Made by a program: the position numbers and the translations under genes. From Nephrocerus scutellatus (Eukaryota; Arthropoda; Insecta; Diptera; Pipunculidae): a stretch of 64,000 nt of DNA. Each line of letters opens with the position of its first letter. Position 1 is the stretch's first letter. This document shows, piece by piece, positions 36,651-46,769 of this stretch. The notes beneath the pieces were generated by a model. The model did not search any database. It saw nothing but the letters and a program-made list of their open reading frames with translations, and was not told the DNA's origin. The stretch covers positions 120,248,930 to 120,312,929 of the forward strand of contig OX352762.1 of NCBI GenBank assembly GCA_947095585.1, written 5' to 3'.

Positions 36651-37453
36651 ATAGATAGAATAAATCATATTTATTACATTCAGGGTGTTGAGAAGTTGTA
36701 AATGTTATGTCGAGTTAATTTGCAAAAACGAAAAGTCTACATTTATGCTTTTTATTGTTGTTAGTTTGGGATTTTGTAGTGAAGAACATAATATGCTGTC
36801 TTTCATTAAGCTGGTAATTAACACACAGCTACAATTGCTCTTGTTTACTTGTAGTATTATTTTCCTTTCAAATCAAAATGTTAACGCATTACAATAGAAA
36901 GCAAATGTTAGGGCATAACGGCTGTCACTGGAAATAAGGGGCAAATGCTTTCACAATGGTTTATGTCTGCGGTCAAGAAATCCATTATACAGCTGCAATT
37001 GAAACAAATTTAGTATTTATTTCTTTATGCATTTCCAATATATTAGAGTAGTTGTGAGCAGATGATAGAACGAATGCCACTTTTAGCTTTTCACAAAGCG
37101 CAAAAAGTCGATACATTTTACAAAAATTTAAAACGAGTATTATCAAGTCGTTGGCTTTACTATTCTTAATTTTTAAAGAAGATAGTTTATGTGTTTGTAT
37201 AATTGTGCCGCAAAGTAGTAGCTATAAAAATAATCTAAGGTAGCTGCGGGAAAACAAATATTACCTCAAGTAGTTGTTTGTGCATAATGGATTACAGCAA
37301 ATTGAGTGTAGCAAATTCATCAAATATTAGGAAGCAATCGTGTACAAACAGAGAAAGCTTTATATATTGTCTGCATAGATGTTTGTAAATGAGTTTTTTT
37401 GTAAATCCAACAAAAAATCTAAACTGCATTTAGTATGGCCTTAAACCTGAAAA
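36651..37453. other. No recognisable gene (downstream of CUB gene 1)
   Basis: AT-rich sequence on the 3' side of the first CUB gene. No coding segment recognised. Confidence 0.4.
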
Positions 37454-37459
37454 TTTATT
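37454..37459 (-). terminator. Candidate polyadenylation signal of CUB gene 1
   Basis: AATAAA on the minus strand, about 110 nt after the stop codon at 37570. It is the first canonical hexamer found downstream. Confidence 0.45.
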
Positions 37460-37569
37460 CAAAAAACAAAATTACTTTATGGGAAATTTCCGTATCAAAG
37501 AAAAACACCAAAGCTTCCACATTATTATTTGTTGCAATCGGAATGAATGTTCTCAATAAAGCTGTGTGC

Positions 37570-38595
37570 TTAAAGCACAGCATAGTTTAACCGAAAACCT
37601 CCACTGGTAATGCCGTCCTTCAATAAGTTGTCGCTGTTGAAAACCATCATCAATGGTCCAGGGTTTGTGCCTGCAATAAATATTCAAATTACAACTACGA
37701 TGGCAGTTGCAACTTTAGTCCAACTCACTAAAAATGGAAAAACGATCATGGCTAGTCCCACAGAAATATGCTGCACGTATGTTGCTGCTAGCAACGACCG
37801 CTTGTGGAATCATCAGAAAGTTTCCTAGACCAGTATCAGTCATGTTTTGTGGATAACAGTTACTGTCATATTCCAATGGCTGATTTGCACCCAATGCGTT
37901 GGGAATTTTGAAACTTAGTACGTTGAGTCTGTGGGAGGAAAATAAAAGATTTTGTGTTAAAAATAAATAATTAACTCCTCAACTTACTTCAAAGCCTGTG
38001 TCTGCGAAGTACGACGGAAGCAAATGGCGTAATTCAGATTTTCCGGATATAAGCCCTGTCCTTCATTGTAGTTAAACGATGTGATTGTTCCCGTAGGGGA
38101 TGGAAAGTACTGAGCACATCCGGTCGGAGCAATAAAAAATGCATCGTTTGGCCACTCCAGTTGCCTGATTTTAAGGTTCCAAGACACTTCCGGCAGCCCT
38201 CCACCACCACGTGCGGCAGTTACGAACTTAATGTCAATTGTCGTCGTACCGGCGGTCGCATTGAACGGCACGTAAACGTGCTGAGAGGTTTCAACGCCGC
38301 AAAGTATCAAATTTCCAATCGACAGGTAATCACTTTCGCACTTCTGATACTGGAGACCATTAGAGACGCTCAGTAACGATGGCTGAGCTAATCTCATAGA
38401 GAATTCAACACGCAATTGCCTGACTTTGTTGCTGCTCGCTCCCAAATGGTACTCACATTCCCGTGGTACATTGGCCGGATTGATGAGTTCAATGTTCTTT
38501 GATGAGGCTCTTCCACCGCAGGTGGGTTTGCTGGGTTTACCGTGACAGGTGACGATCAAAAGACTTGCAAAAAGTCCAGCAAGGAAAAGTTTCAT
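37570..38595 (-). CDS. Secreted two-CUB protein, three exons, 302 aa
   Basis: Exons are 38595-37988, 37928-37729 and 37670-37570, joined at AA|GTAAGT..CCCACAG|A and A|GTGAGT..TTGCAG|GC. The reading frame is continuous to TAA. Residues 1-19 form a signal peptide. The first CUB-like domain spans about 26-148 (Cys26, 47, 86, 99) and contains a VPFNATAG glycosylation sequon. The second spans about 160-300: TGCAQYF, TGTITSFNYN, NYAICFRR, Cys in DSNCYPQNMT, YFCGTS and a final SGGFRLNYAV strand. CUB domains are extracellular beta-sandwiches that mediate protein binding; the partner and role here are unknown. Compared with the neighbour at 40857-42245 it lacks the N-terminal cysteine module, and Trp148 replaces a cysteine of the paralogue. 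Exon structure is inferred from splice consensus and paralogy, not from transcripts. Confidence 0.85.
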
Positions 38596-38642
38596 GATTC
38601 ACTCGACTTGTACCGGTCAAAGCGGTTTGCAATCAACAAATT

Positions 38643-38681
38643 AACTGTCAGCTCGACAAACCTGCGCTACTCTCTTTTATG
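38643..38681 (-). promoter_or_regulatory. Candidate core promoter of CUB gene 1
   Basis: CATAAAAG on the minus strand (38681-38674) lies about 35 nt upstream of GACAGTTA (38649-38642), a near match to the TCAGT initiator. This would give a 5' leader of about 50 nt before the ATG at 38595. Confidence 0.5.
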
Positions 38682-39317
38682 CAAAATAGCAAGTTTTGCC
38701 CACCTGATTGCATAATTCTGGCGCAAATAAGTGCCTACCACCACTAGTAACACAATTACTCTTATCACAATTAAAGCGGCACTTGGCCGCATATCAAACT
38801 GATAAGACTGCGATTACGTTAAATGCACGAAATGCCCCAAACATTTTTGAATGTGGATGTGTTGCGCTGGCTACTAATTAAAAGAACACTACACGGCAAA
38901 GTGCGATGCGGAAGATTCGATAACCGCGTCGATGTTTTGCCGTAATTGTTATTGTTCGTTGGTGATGGACAAAGATACGGGCTATCGCCAATAGAGTTTA
39001 GAATTTTAAAAAAAAAATTGCAAAAGCAATTTTTCAGAAAGTGTTAGGTGAGAGGGAGATACGAAGGAGTTTTCTCGAAGGAAAAAAAAACTTAGCTACT
39101 TGAAATTAAAATTTTATCGATGGGTCCATCTAGAAGACTGAAAAATTAATCAAAATTGGCAAACGAACGTATGAAATCTAAGTTTTGCTCAATGAACTGT
39201 GAGCGTGTATTCAAATGCTACTTCAATACGTTTTCTAAGGCAGTGACAAATACGGTTAACATTTCAGGCAACAACCCGTCTTTAGCTCTTATCTCAACAG
39301 TTAGCCCATATAAAGGG
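38682..39317. other. Intergenic, upstream of CUB gene 1
   Basis: No gene recognised. Possible upstream regulatory sequence, but no motif can be assigned by eye. Confidence 0.4.
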
Positions 39318-39600
39318 TGTTTTTAAATTCTCTATATTAACTTCACTTGCCCGTGGCTGGCTGGCTGGCTGGCACACCAAATCTTGTTATCAATTTTTAG
39401 CCCACTTCCTAAGGCCCGATTTTATTGAAATTTTGCACACATGTGTATCTCCCATGACAAAACTTTTTATTAAAATTTGGGCCCCTCGGGCCGCGGGGTC
39501 GGGGGGCTCCCATACAAATATTTTACAAAAAGTACCCGATTTTCTTAAAATTGTATACGCATGTGTATCTCCGTTGGGCAACACTTTTTATAAATATTTG
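39318..39600 (+). repeat. Family R repeat between the CUB genes
   Basis: The terminal motif AATTCTCTATATTAACTTC is at about 39326, followed by TGCCCGTGG, a GGCTGGCT microsatellite, the CACTTCCTAAGGCCCGATTTT phrase and two internal units. The first GC cluster reads GGGCCGCGGGGTCGGGG. It sits about 720 bp upstream of CUB gene 1. Confidence 0.8.
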
Positions 39601-39930
39601 GGAGTTGGAGCTGGAGGAGAAAAAGGGTTGCTACAGATCCGCGATCGTTGTGATCAATCAGGAATCCCTATCTCCTCTAGCGAAGACTAAAGGCATGATA
39701 AGATTTTGATAGGATCATATCACGGGACTACAGAAAGGATGAGGCAGGTAAACTGTGCCCCCATCCTTCAGACCTGGAACTCCACGTTCTCGACCCTAGA
39801 GCATCTGTCACCTTTCCTTCTATGGATAAAGATGCCCCTACAGCTTCGTTGACCACGTCACTGTCATCTGCCACCATCGCCGACCCTCTGTCGGATTTGG
39901 AGACGGAGGACTTTCCTTTCAGGGACATAG

Positions 39931-40235
39931 AGACATTCCGGGAAACTGTATGGCTGACGAACTCACCAAACAAGGAACTATACTATCCATATCTTACCTA
40001 AATGTGATTCTCTAGGTATACCAATCGCTACATGCAAACTCATGTTAAAGCGGGATGTAATTGATAAAACTAATCGTAGGTGGTCAAAAGGTACAACGTG
40101 CATAGCGGCAAAGCAGATCTAGCTTTAAGTGGATCAACGAGTAGGTGGAGGGAAATTTTCCTGATTCATATGGACCTGGACCATTGTTGGTCTAAGTGTG
40201 TCGATTTTACTGTCAGCCACCTTAACCTAACCTAA
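39931..40235 (+). pseudogene. LINE 3' end: RNase H remnant and TAACC tail
   Basis: The plus strand reads GNCMADELTKQGT, the end of an RNase H domain (GNxxADELA motif). After a frameshift it gives IPIATCKLMLKRDVIDK and NRRWSKGTTC, which follow RNase H in the Jockey/R1-like families. It closes with CAGCCACCTTAACCTAACC at 40215-40233, a TAACC-type tail. The rest of the element is missing (5' truncation). Confidence 0.65.
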
Positions 40236-40245
40236 GCTAAATCAA

Positions 40246-40375
40246 GTAACGGGAACTCCACATGCCTGTACTCAGTATGGTGTAAAACTCATCTATTTTT
40301 GGACCAATTTGAGGTCCTTTTTAACCACCTTCCACACGACCTTAAGAGCTGAAATAGCATTTTTTGTATTTTACC
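40246..40375 (+). pseudogene. Family A endonuclease scrap joined to a lone tandem-array unit
   Basis: Bases 40246-40292 match the endonuclease stretch at 51-97 of family A copy 1 (GGGAACTCCACATGCCTG and following). They are joined directly to a partial unit of the array otherwise found at 4690-5470 (TGAGGTCCTTTTTAACCACC..AAATAGCATTTTT). The junction shows both families are dispersed and were brought together here by rearrangement. Confidence 0.6.
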
Positions 40376-40437
40376 AAACATGCTTTGTTTACGCTCTCAA
40401 AATACAATGCTGTGTCCTGTCTTCCAAGCTAACCTTA

Positions 40438-40660
40438 ATTCCACTACCATTATCCATTAATGGCACTTGCATCGAGGAAACTGAAAAACTCGCAATTCTC
40501 GATATGTTTGTTAACGACAAGCTTCGTTTGAGTGAAAACATATTCACTGTCACTCAAAAAGCTGCTTATAGCTTAGTTTTTCTAACCCAGTGTAAGAAAT
40601 ATGCAATCAAAACACAAGCTCATAGACATATCCTCTTTACCCATTATTTTCCTTAACGAG
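40438..40660 (+). pseudogene. CR1-like LINE thumb fragment
   Basis: An open stretch reads LPLSINGTCIEETEKLAILD, MFVNDKLRLSENIFTVTQKA and LVFLTQCKKY. These correspond to the INGxxIEexexLxvLGm, W..HI..vak.A and LGFL.RCkkYF blocks after the RT palm in CR1-type LINEs. Both ends are truncated. Confidence 0.6.
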
Positions 40661-40856
40661 CACGCTGTTCCAAGCATATAGCCGATACGTGAGCGCAAAT
40701 TATGTAAAAAAAAAATATAGATCGCTGCGCTTCGATCGAGAAGTGAATTTTCAAAATGATGCAAGGATTAACTTATTTTCAGATAAGATAAACAGTAAAA
40801 AAATACCAATTACAACGAATATTTTTTGTTTACTAAGTTCACAATAAATGGTACGA

Positions 40857-42245
40857 TTATTTAATTTGATATTTAAGCTGGAATCCTATATCCTCATTTG
40901 CAACAGAACTCTCATCGCTTAAGAAGTGTATCACGAAAGGTCCATCAGCAGCACCTGTTATAAAAGACAGCAAACACAATTAAAAGATAAGCCACTTTGC
41001 TGCTTTGACTCACTGTAGACAATTTGGTTGCCATTTAGACTGGTGCCGCAGAAGTATGTCGGTTGTATATCGCTCGACACTGAATTCATCATAGCACCCG
41101 GAATCATCAAGTAATCCTTTTGTCTGCCCATAGTTGAAATCGTTCCATGGCAATCACTGTCGAATCCCATATTTACCCCCTGATTTGGCAGAGTGAAAAA
41201 GTCACTGGTGAATCTGTAGGAATATGGGTGATGTTAAAAAAGATATCCATGCTATTAATGCAACAGCACAACTAACTCGATCACTGAATTGCCGGAAAGA
41301 CGTTTAAAGCAAATGGCATATGACATCGCTGTCATGTATGGACCCATTCCCTTGTTGTAGTTAAATGATTGAATTTTTCCCGATGGTGCTGTATGGTATT
41401 GAAGACATCCCAACGGCGCTAGCAGATCAAAATCTGCGTTTCGTGCGCTGAATATGGTGCGCATATTCAGCAAACTGTTCTGCTGGACGAATGGCATAAA
41501 ACTTGCATACGTTCGCCCAGTCGGCGTTGGACACTCTAGCTGAGTTACGACCAGGCGCCATTTCGAAGGTGCTCCTCGATTTGGCAAAGTAAACCTAAGA
41601 CGGACGTGATCGATGCCATCGGCCACATTGAATGGCACAAAAATGTGCTGACCGTCATTGTTGCCACAGAGTGTGATGCCGTCGACGGTGAAGTAATTGC
41701 TACAGGTATACGCCGAGCCTAGACCCGTTGCTATCGCCTGTAATGTCGGCTGCGTCAAATCGAATATTTCAAAATCGATCCTCAGCTGACACACGTTCGA
41801 GCTGTACGGCTCTATAATGTAGACACACTCAGATGAAAGCTGAGCAGGATTCTTGATCACAGTGCTTTTCAGCTTTGTCGCTTGAGAGCATTGAAGATTC
41901 GCTGCAGATGATAAGACACAAATTACGAAAACAATAAATTCTAAATATCTCCTCGAAAACTCGAAACTCACTTTCACAACAGACGCCATATGTTCCGCAA
42001 AAACCCGAAGCAACACCACGTTGTCGCATGCAATTGAAGCGTGTCATGCAAGTCCCTGTATATCCTTCAGTTGTTTGACAGAAGTCCTGCACGCGAGAAT
42101 TTCGACCCTGCCGCGCTAAAGATGTTCCATTTTGTTGTTGTTGCAAGTCGTACTCTGCTAAATCCAAAGAAGGACTGTTGGATGAGTAACCAAAGGCAAT
42201 CATGCACAGTGTCCACGGAAGTAGGAGATAAGTGACAGATAGCAT
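40857..42245 (-). CDS. Secreted clip-like plus two-CUB protein, four exons, 398 aa
   Basis: Exons are 42245-41972, 41901-41277, 41213-41014 and 40954-40857, with donors A|GTGAGT, GA|GTTAGT and A|GTGAGT and acceptors CTGCAG, CCTACAG and AACAG. The frame is continuous to TAA. A signal peptide occupies about residues 1-20. A short module at 56-90 has six cysteines ending in an adjacent pair (VCC), like a compact clip domain. The first CUB spans about 96-215, a linker 216-250 and the second CUB about 257-397 (IQSFNYN, YAICFKR, DSDCHGT, YFCGTS). Known fly proteins combine such modules and are secreted, but no substrate or partner is visible; there is no protease domain. Extra cysteines Cys129 and Cys215 have no counterparts in the 302-aa paralogue. 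Exon 3 is 200 nt, the same size as exon 2 of that paralogue. Confidence 0.87.
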
Positions 42246-42276
42246 TTTAACTTCACACTTTGTAATTGATATTGGA

Positions 42277-42312
42277 ACTGAGCGATGGGTTTTGCCTGTG
42301 CCGCCTTTTATA
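42277..42312 (-). promoter_or_regulatory. TATA box and TCAGT initiator of CUB gene 2
   Basis: TATAAAAG lies at 42312-42305 on the minus strand and TCAGT at 42281-42277, so the initiator A (42279) is 33 nt from the first T of the TATA box. This is a textbook arthropod core promoter and predicts a 34-nt leader before the ATG at 42245. Confidence 0.85.
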
Positions 42313-43496
42313 CGACGGCAATGAACTCTTCTGCTTCAGAGATTAGATACAATTTGAGTTCAGGGGGTCCCAGCAGATGATGTGATTTTCTTGTAAGACC
42401 TTTTACTGTGTCAATATTTGATCAAAAAATTAAGAAAGAAAAACAAGAACCACGATGGCAACTACGGGTAACATTAGACAAACACAACCGCCACAGCCGA
42501 ACCACCGTAATTGATGAGTGATGAGTGGTGACTGCCTTTTGTCACGAACTAGCAACAGATTCTTTTTCCAAGCATTGTTTCCCACTAACAACGCACAATC
42601 TTATCAACAAAATTTCTATTTTTTTGGAAGAAATCAAATCATAGATCCAATATCTTTGCATTGTCGGACGAATCACCGATATGGCGCGCGAAGACATACA
42701 GCAATTAACGAAATGTTCTTCCGCCACGCAATGAACGTGAAATCTATGTTCTCTAATGAGAAATTTTGAAATGAGAAAGTATGGCAAGTTTACTTCAGTT
42801 ATAAGAAAAAGGTGTTATTGATAAAAACCTCTCAACATTTGTTATCAAAAACAACACAAGGAAGTTTCAATAGAGATCATTAATGGAGATCTGGATGGGT
42901 GGATATGAGCGAATCAATTAAAGAACCGACGTACGTATGTATGGATGGCATATTTCCACAGCATATTCGGGTATATTGGAAGCTCAAAATTGGCTATATA
43001 CAATCGCGAAGGTTTACTGTTTTGTCTCTGTGACGCGAAAATAACGATCTTAGTCAACATTGGAAAAACCTATGGTTGACTTTTGAACATGCTGGACAAT
43101 AATTGTTGCGTTCTGATTTTTAATGAGCACCTTATATATCCAGAAGCAAACGTTCCGATTACAGGTATAATATATAAGAAAAAAAGTCTTGGAAGTGTCC
43201 GAAGCATCATCAGTTATTTACAAGATCCCGTTTTTTATCATCGCCAGTTCAGTTTTAGTATTGCACAAAAGACAACAAGATCAGCACAGTACAGCACAGT
43301 CAGTGGGTTAATGGCGAAAAATGCCTAGTAAATCAAACCTGCGATAATTAAATACAGTATGTGCTAATAGATGGCTGGTAAGTCAATTCAGAACTCAGAT
43401 GCAGAACTCCCTCAAGGCTTTGTGAAATTCTACTCTACTGGCTATGCTATCATAGCCGGCTTTACTCACTATGTAATGAGTTTTAGATCAGCTCAT
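42313..43496. other. Intergenic, upstream of CUB gene 2
   Basis: No gene recognised. At 43424-43480 a minus-strand scrap matches the palm region of family A (GGCTATGCTATCATAGCCGG and flanks), directly before the next LINE. Confidence 0.45.
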
Positions 43497-45290
43497 AAGA
43501 TCGCTGTATGAGACGCGATAGAAGGACGAGGTTAGACGATCTCGCAGAAAATTCAGAAAACTCTGAAAGAGAATTGTACCGAACATCGAAAAAAGTTTTC
43601 GGGAAAAATAACAGCGCAAATCATCCTGTCCTAGATGTGGATGGCACACTATTGGTATCAATAGAATATCAGCTGCTCAGATTGAAGAATCACGTTCGTG
43701 CCCTGCTCAATAAAGATCCAGCTGAGCAGAGTACTGAAATGGTCCGCCAGTTAAATGAAATGCGCAGATCCTGCAGGGCATTGATACTGAACCTCCATTA
43801 GTGGCAGAAATCCAAACTGCGATCAATATCCTCAAAAACAACAGAGCACCTGGACTTGATGGCATACCAGCTAAGTTTCTGATGGCACATTCCACCTTTG
43901 TACAAAGATCAGTTCTACGCACCGAAAGGTCTACAGTGTTTCATGCATTAGACCAATGTTCGTCAACCAAGCAGTAGGTTTAACAGACCTGTAGCTGCTA
44001 CAATAAAAACAACAGCGGCAAGTATTCTTCTTCCGTTGATACAGACAATTTGGAAAAATGAAACCTATCCCAGGGACTATAAGGACTATAAGCTGCCAAA
44101 GAAAAGGGGAACTCAATATATGCAAAAACTGGTTTGGTATAACCATTCTGTCGGATTTTCCAAAACTAAAGGTAATTGTATCATTCTCGATCTGATTATG
44201 GTAAGAATCGAGACATTAAGTAGGCTTTCGCATTGGTTGATCGTGTCCCGACCATATCAGCTCCCTTCAATCTCGAGCAGTCTGCCGAGGTTCAGTTATC
44301 GCTCTACCTCATGTTCGCGGATTATGAGATTTTTTTGACCGGGATAACCGAGAGTATGGAGATCACTTATTGGAAGTGGAATCCCTAAATAGTTGCTTTT
44401 ATGAAGAAGTCCTACAATAACGCAAGGTGCCTCGTTTTGCACAATAGACAGTTCTCCGACTCTGCCGAATGAAACAAGGATATGTTCTATCGCCTTTTTC
44501 TACTGGCAATAGATGGTGTACTAACTGCCACCGTTGGTACATTGGAGCGACCGTATCAAAGGCTTAGCAACTTGGATTATGCTGATGATGTATGTTTCCT
44601 AGCACATAACATCAGTAGGTTTTACAGGATCACTGCAGGTGAAAGGAGAGTCGATTTTTAAAGAAAAAATGGCTGTAATACAAAAATAATACCCGCCGCA
44701 GGCCGCTCCACATATCAGGGTATTATTTTGCAGGAGATACACTTCAATTACCTCGGAAGTATAAGGCTCGAGCTACCTTCGGTGTTCCGTTCAATTATAT
44801 GCCAGTGAATTTTGCAAACGTCTCCACAAATTCTGGAGAAAATTGCAGCCTTTTGTGAATCGCTGTCGTTGCTAAACATTCGTAAGCCATAAATTATATT
44901 AAACCAGGAATTTTCGCATAGTACGAGTCAATATCTGTTGGATATGCTCTGCAAAAGTCTATCTTTCCACACCACAGCCATTCCAAACACAACCTCATGA
45001 AATCTCCTCTTTTCTCCTCTCTTTCTTTTAGCCGAGCATTATAGGGGAGCGAACCCCTTTACGCGTGCCTTTATGAAGCGAAAATGGCGATACATTGATC
45101 ATACACTGAGGAAACCAAATGATAATATCGCAAAGTAGTAATTTGAATGGAATCCTCGCGGTGCACGGCGGTTTGGAAGTCTAAGAACAGCGTGCAGACT
45201 CCCAAAGGAAAACGTGGCCACAGTTGAAATATGTGTCTAACCGGGGCTATACGACTTGCATTGGCCCTGCAGAATTGATCATCTTCGCTG
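43497..45290 (+). pseudogene. Second RTE-like LINE family, decayed copy
   Basis: Segments in order are: linker (ELYRTSKKVFGKN, LDVDGTLLVS) at 43508-43690; NNRAPGLDGIPAKFLM near 43838-43885; IQTIWKNETYP near 44040; an RT palm FADYEIF-type block near 44315; VAFMKKSYNNARCLVLHN near 44393-44445; and LAIDGVL then LDYADDVCFLAHN near 44505-44610. FNYLGSIR follows near 44750, and at the C-terminus RKWRYIDHTLRKPNDNIAKQ and NPRGARRFG-type sequence near 45080-45175. It is broken by many stops. YADD sequence context and C-terminal motifs differ from family A, so it is a separate family. Confidence 0.7.
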
Positions 45291-45520
45291 GTATGTCAAC
45301 TGACCCTGAGCCCTTTTTGCCTTTGAGCCAATTTATCGCTTATCTAACTTCTTGTACGCAGTAGCGTAGTTAGCTTCCCATCGCTTCAAGATTCCTTTTA
45401 AATCGAAGACATGATGACGGATCTCCGGATCTTCTCCTAAGTTTCCTTCTTTCGCCGGTGAACAATGTTATTATATCTCTTGAGATCGTTATATGTAATT
45501 CTTCGCATGTCTGCTTTCAA
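45240..45520 (-). pseudogene. Diverged family A fragment (linker and start of RT)
   Basis: On the minus strand the sequence reads from a linker (VHRRKKE-type near 45455) through LKGILKRWEANY near 45400 to INWLKGKKGSGSVDIPAKMI, the degenerate GSDGIPAELIK motif near 45290. It abuts or overlaps the 3' end of the preceding LINE in opposite orientation. Confidence 0.55.
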
Positions 45521-46769
45521 GTTTTTGAAAAGCACCTGATTACTTTGTGTGTTCCGTGGTTAACCGATAAGAGTGCAGCGGGTCGAAATAAAGATCCGCT
45601 GAGTAATGTAGGTACATGATACATCTCCATCTTGAGCCTTTTGTTTGGTTTTTTTTTCTCTCGGTTTTGTCGTATTGCTTAGGAGCACAGTTTTGAATCT
45701 CACTGAGTATTTTTTAAAATCTTTTGTTCATTTTCTCAATAGGTGTCTCAAAAGGTGCCAGTTTTGTGCAATTGCACAGTGGTCTAGTATTGTATGGGAT
45801 AAAATAAATTAATTAAAAAAATAAATACTGACCGGAGAGATGGCTTCAAGAAAAAGGGTCAATCAACAAATTGATACTAGGAGAGAAACTTTTACAAGAG
45901 TTGTTGTAAACGATTGGTATATTTTCTTCGTGCTCGTATTTCACGGTATCTCGCTAATTACCTACTGAATTTTAAAACAGCATCCCTAAGATTCTCCATA
46001 AAACAAGGTGCCAACTCGCATTGTCACGGGGTGTCACCTTCGTGTAGGTGCGTTGCGTAGGTGGTCAACTTCAAATCTACTGATTGATCAGCTAACAGTT
46101 GAGGTATTGTTTACGTTTTACGGTACAAAAACAATATGCACAGTGCCATTATTTGATTTCCATCGAAAGTCAAACAGACGCTAGTTAAATATACTACTCG
46201 TATGTGCCGCCAGCGCCACTGAAATTATTACAAGATTCCTATGAAGGAAAGGAAAAAGCAACAAAAACAAAAAAATATGTCAGAGCCATAAATAAGTCAT
46301 CGATCGATATACGTCAACGATCAGCATCCATAATTGATTCCAATCCAAACAAAACCAATAACCATTGTATGTAAAATTTTCACAGTTAACGCCCGAGCTA
46401 GAGCTGACCAATAGGCTTAGAACATCAATTAGCACTCAACAATGTTTGCTCATGCATTGCCAGCATATTTCACTGTCGCAACAGTGGGCGCTAAGAGTAA
46501 GTGCGATTATGATGATCAGATTGTATTGTTTTTGCCGGTCAAGTTTTAGGAATAACATTCGTTGATTTAAATGGAAATTTTTTTGACTGATGGCCAAGCC
46601 TCCATGACTTCAATTGTGATGCGACGCATTTTATTTTAAAAGTTCTCAGTATTAAGTCAGTCAGTTTTCGAATAGAAACTGAATTTAGAAAGAAGCCATT
46701 TTTTTTAATACCCTAACCAATATGCCAGATACTGCGACCTGAAAGATCTATTGTAACTTATGGATTGTT
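45521..46769. other. No recognisable gene
   Basis: AT-rich, with only short chance frames (for example 46365-46565 plus, 66 codons). No repeat family of this window was recognised. Confidence 0.4.
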
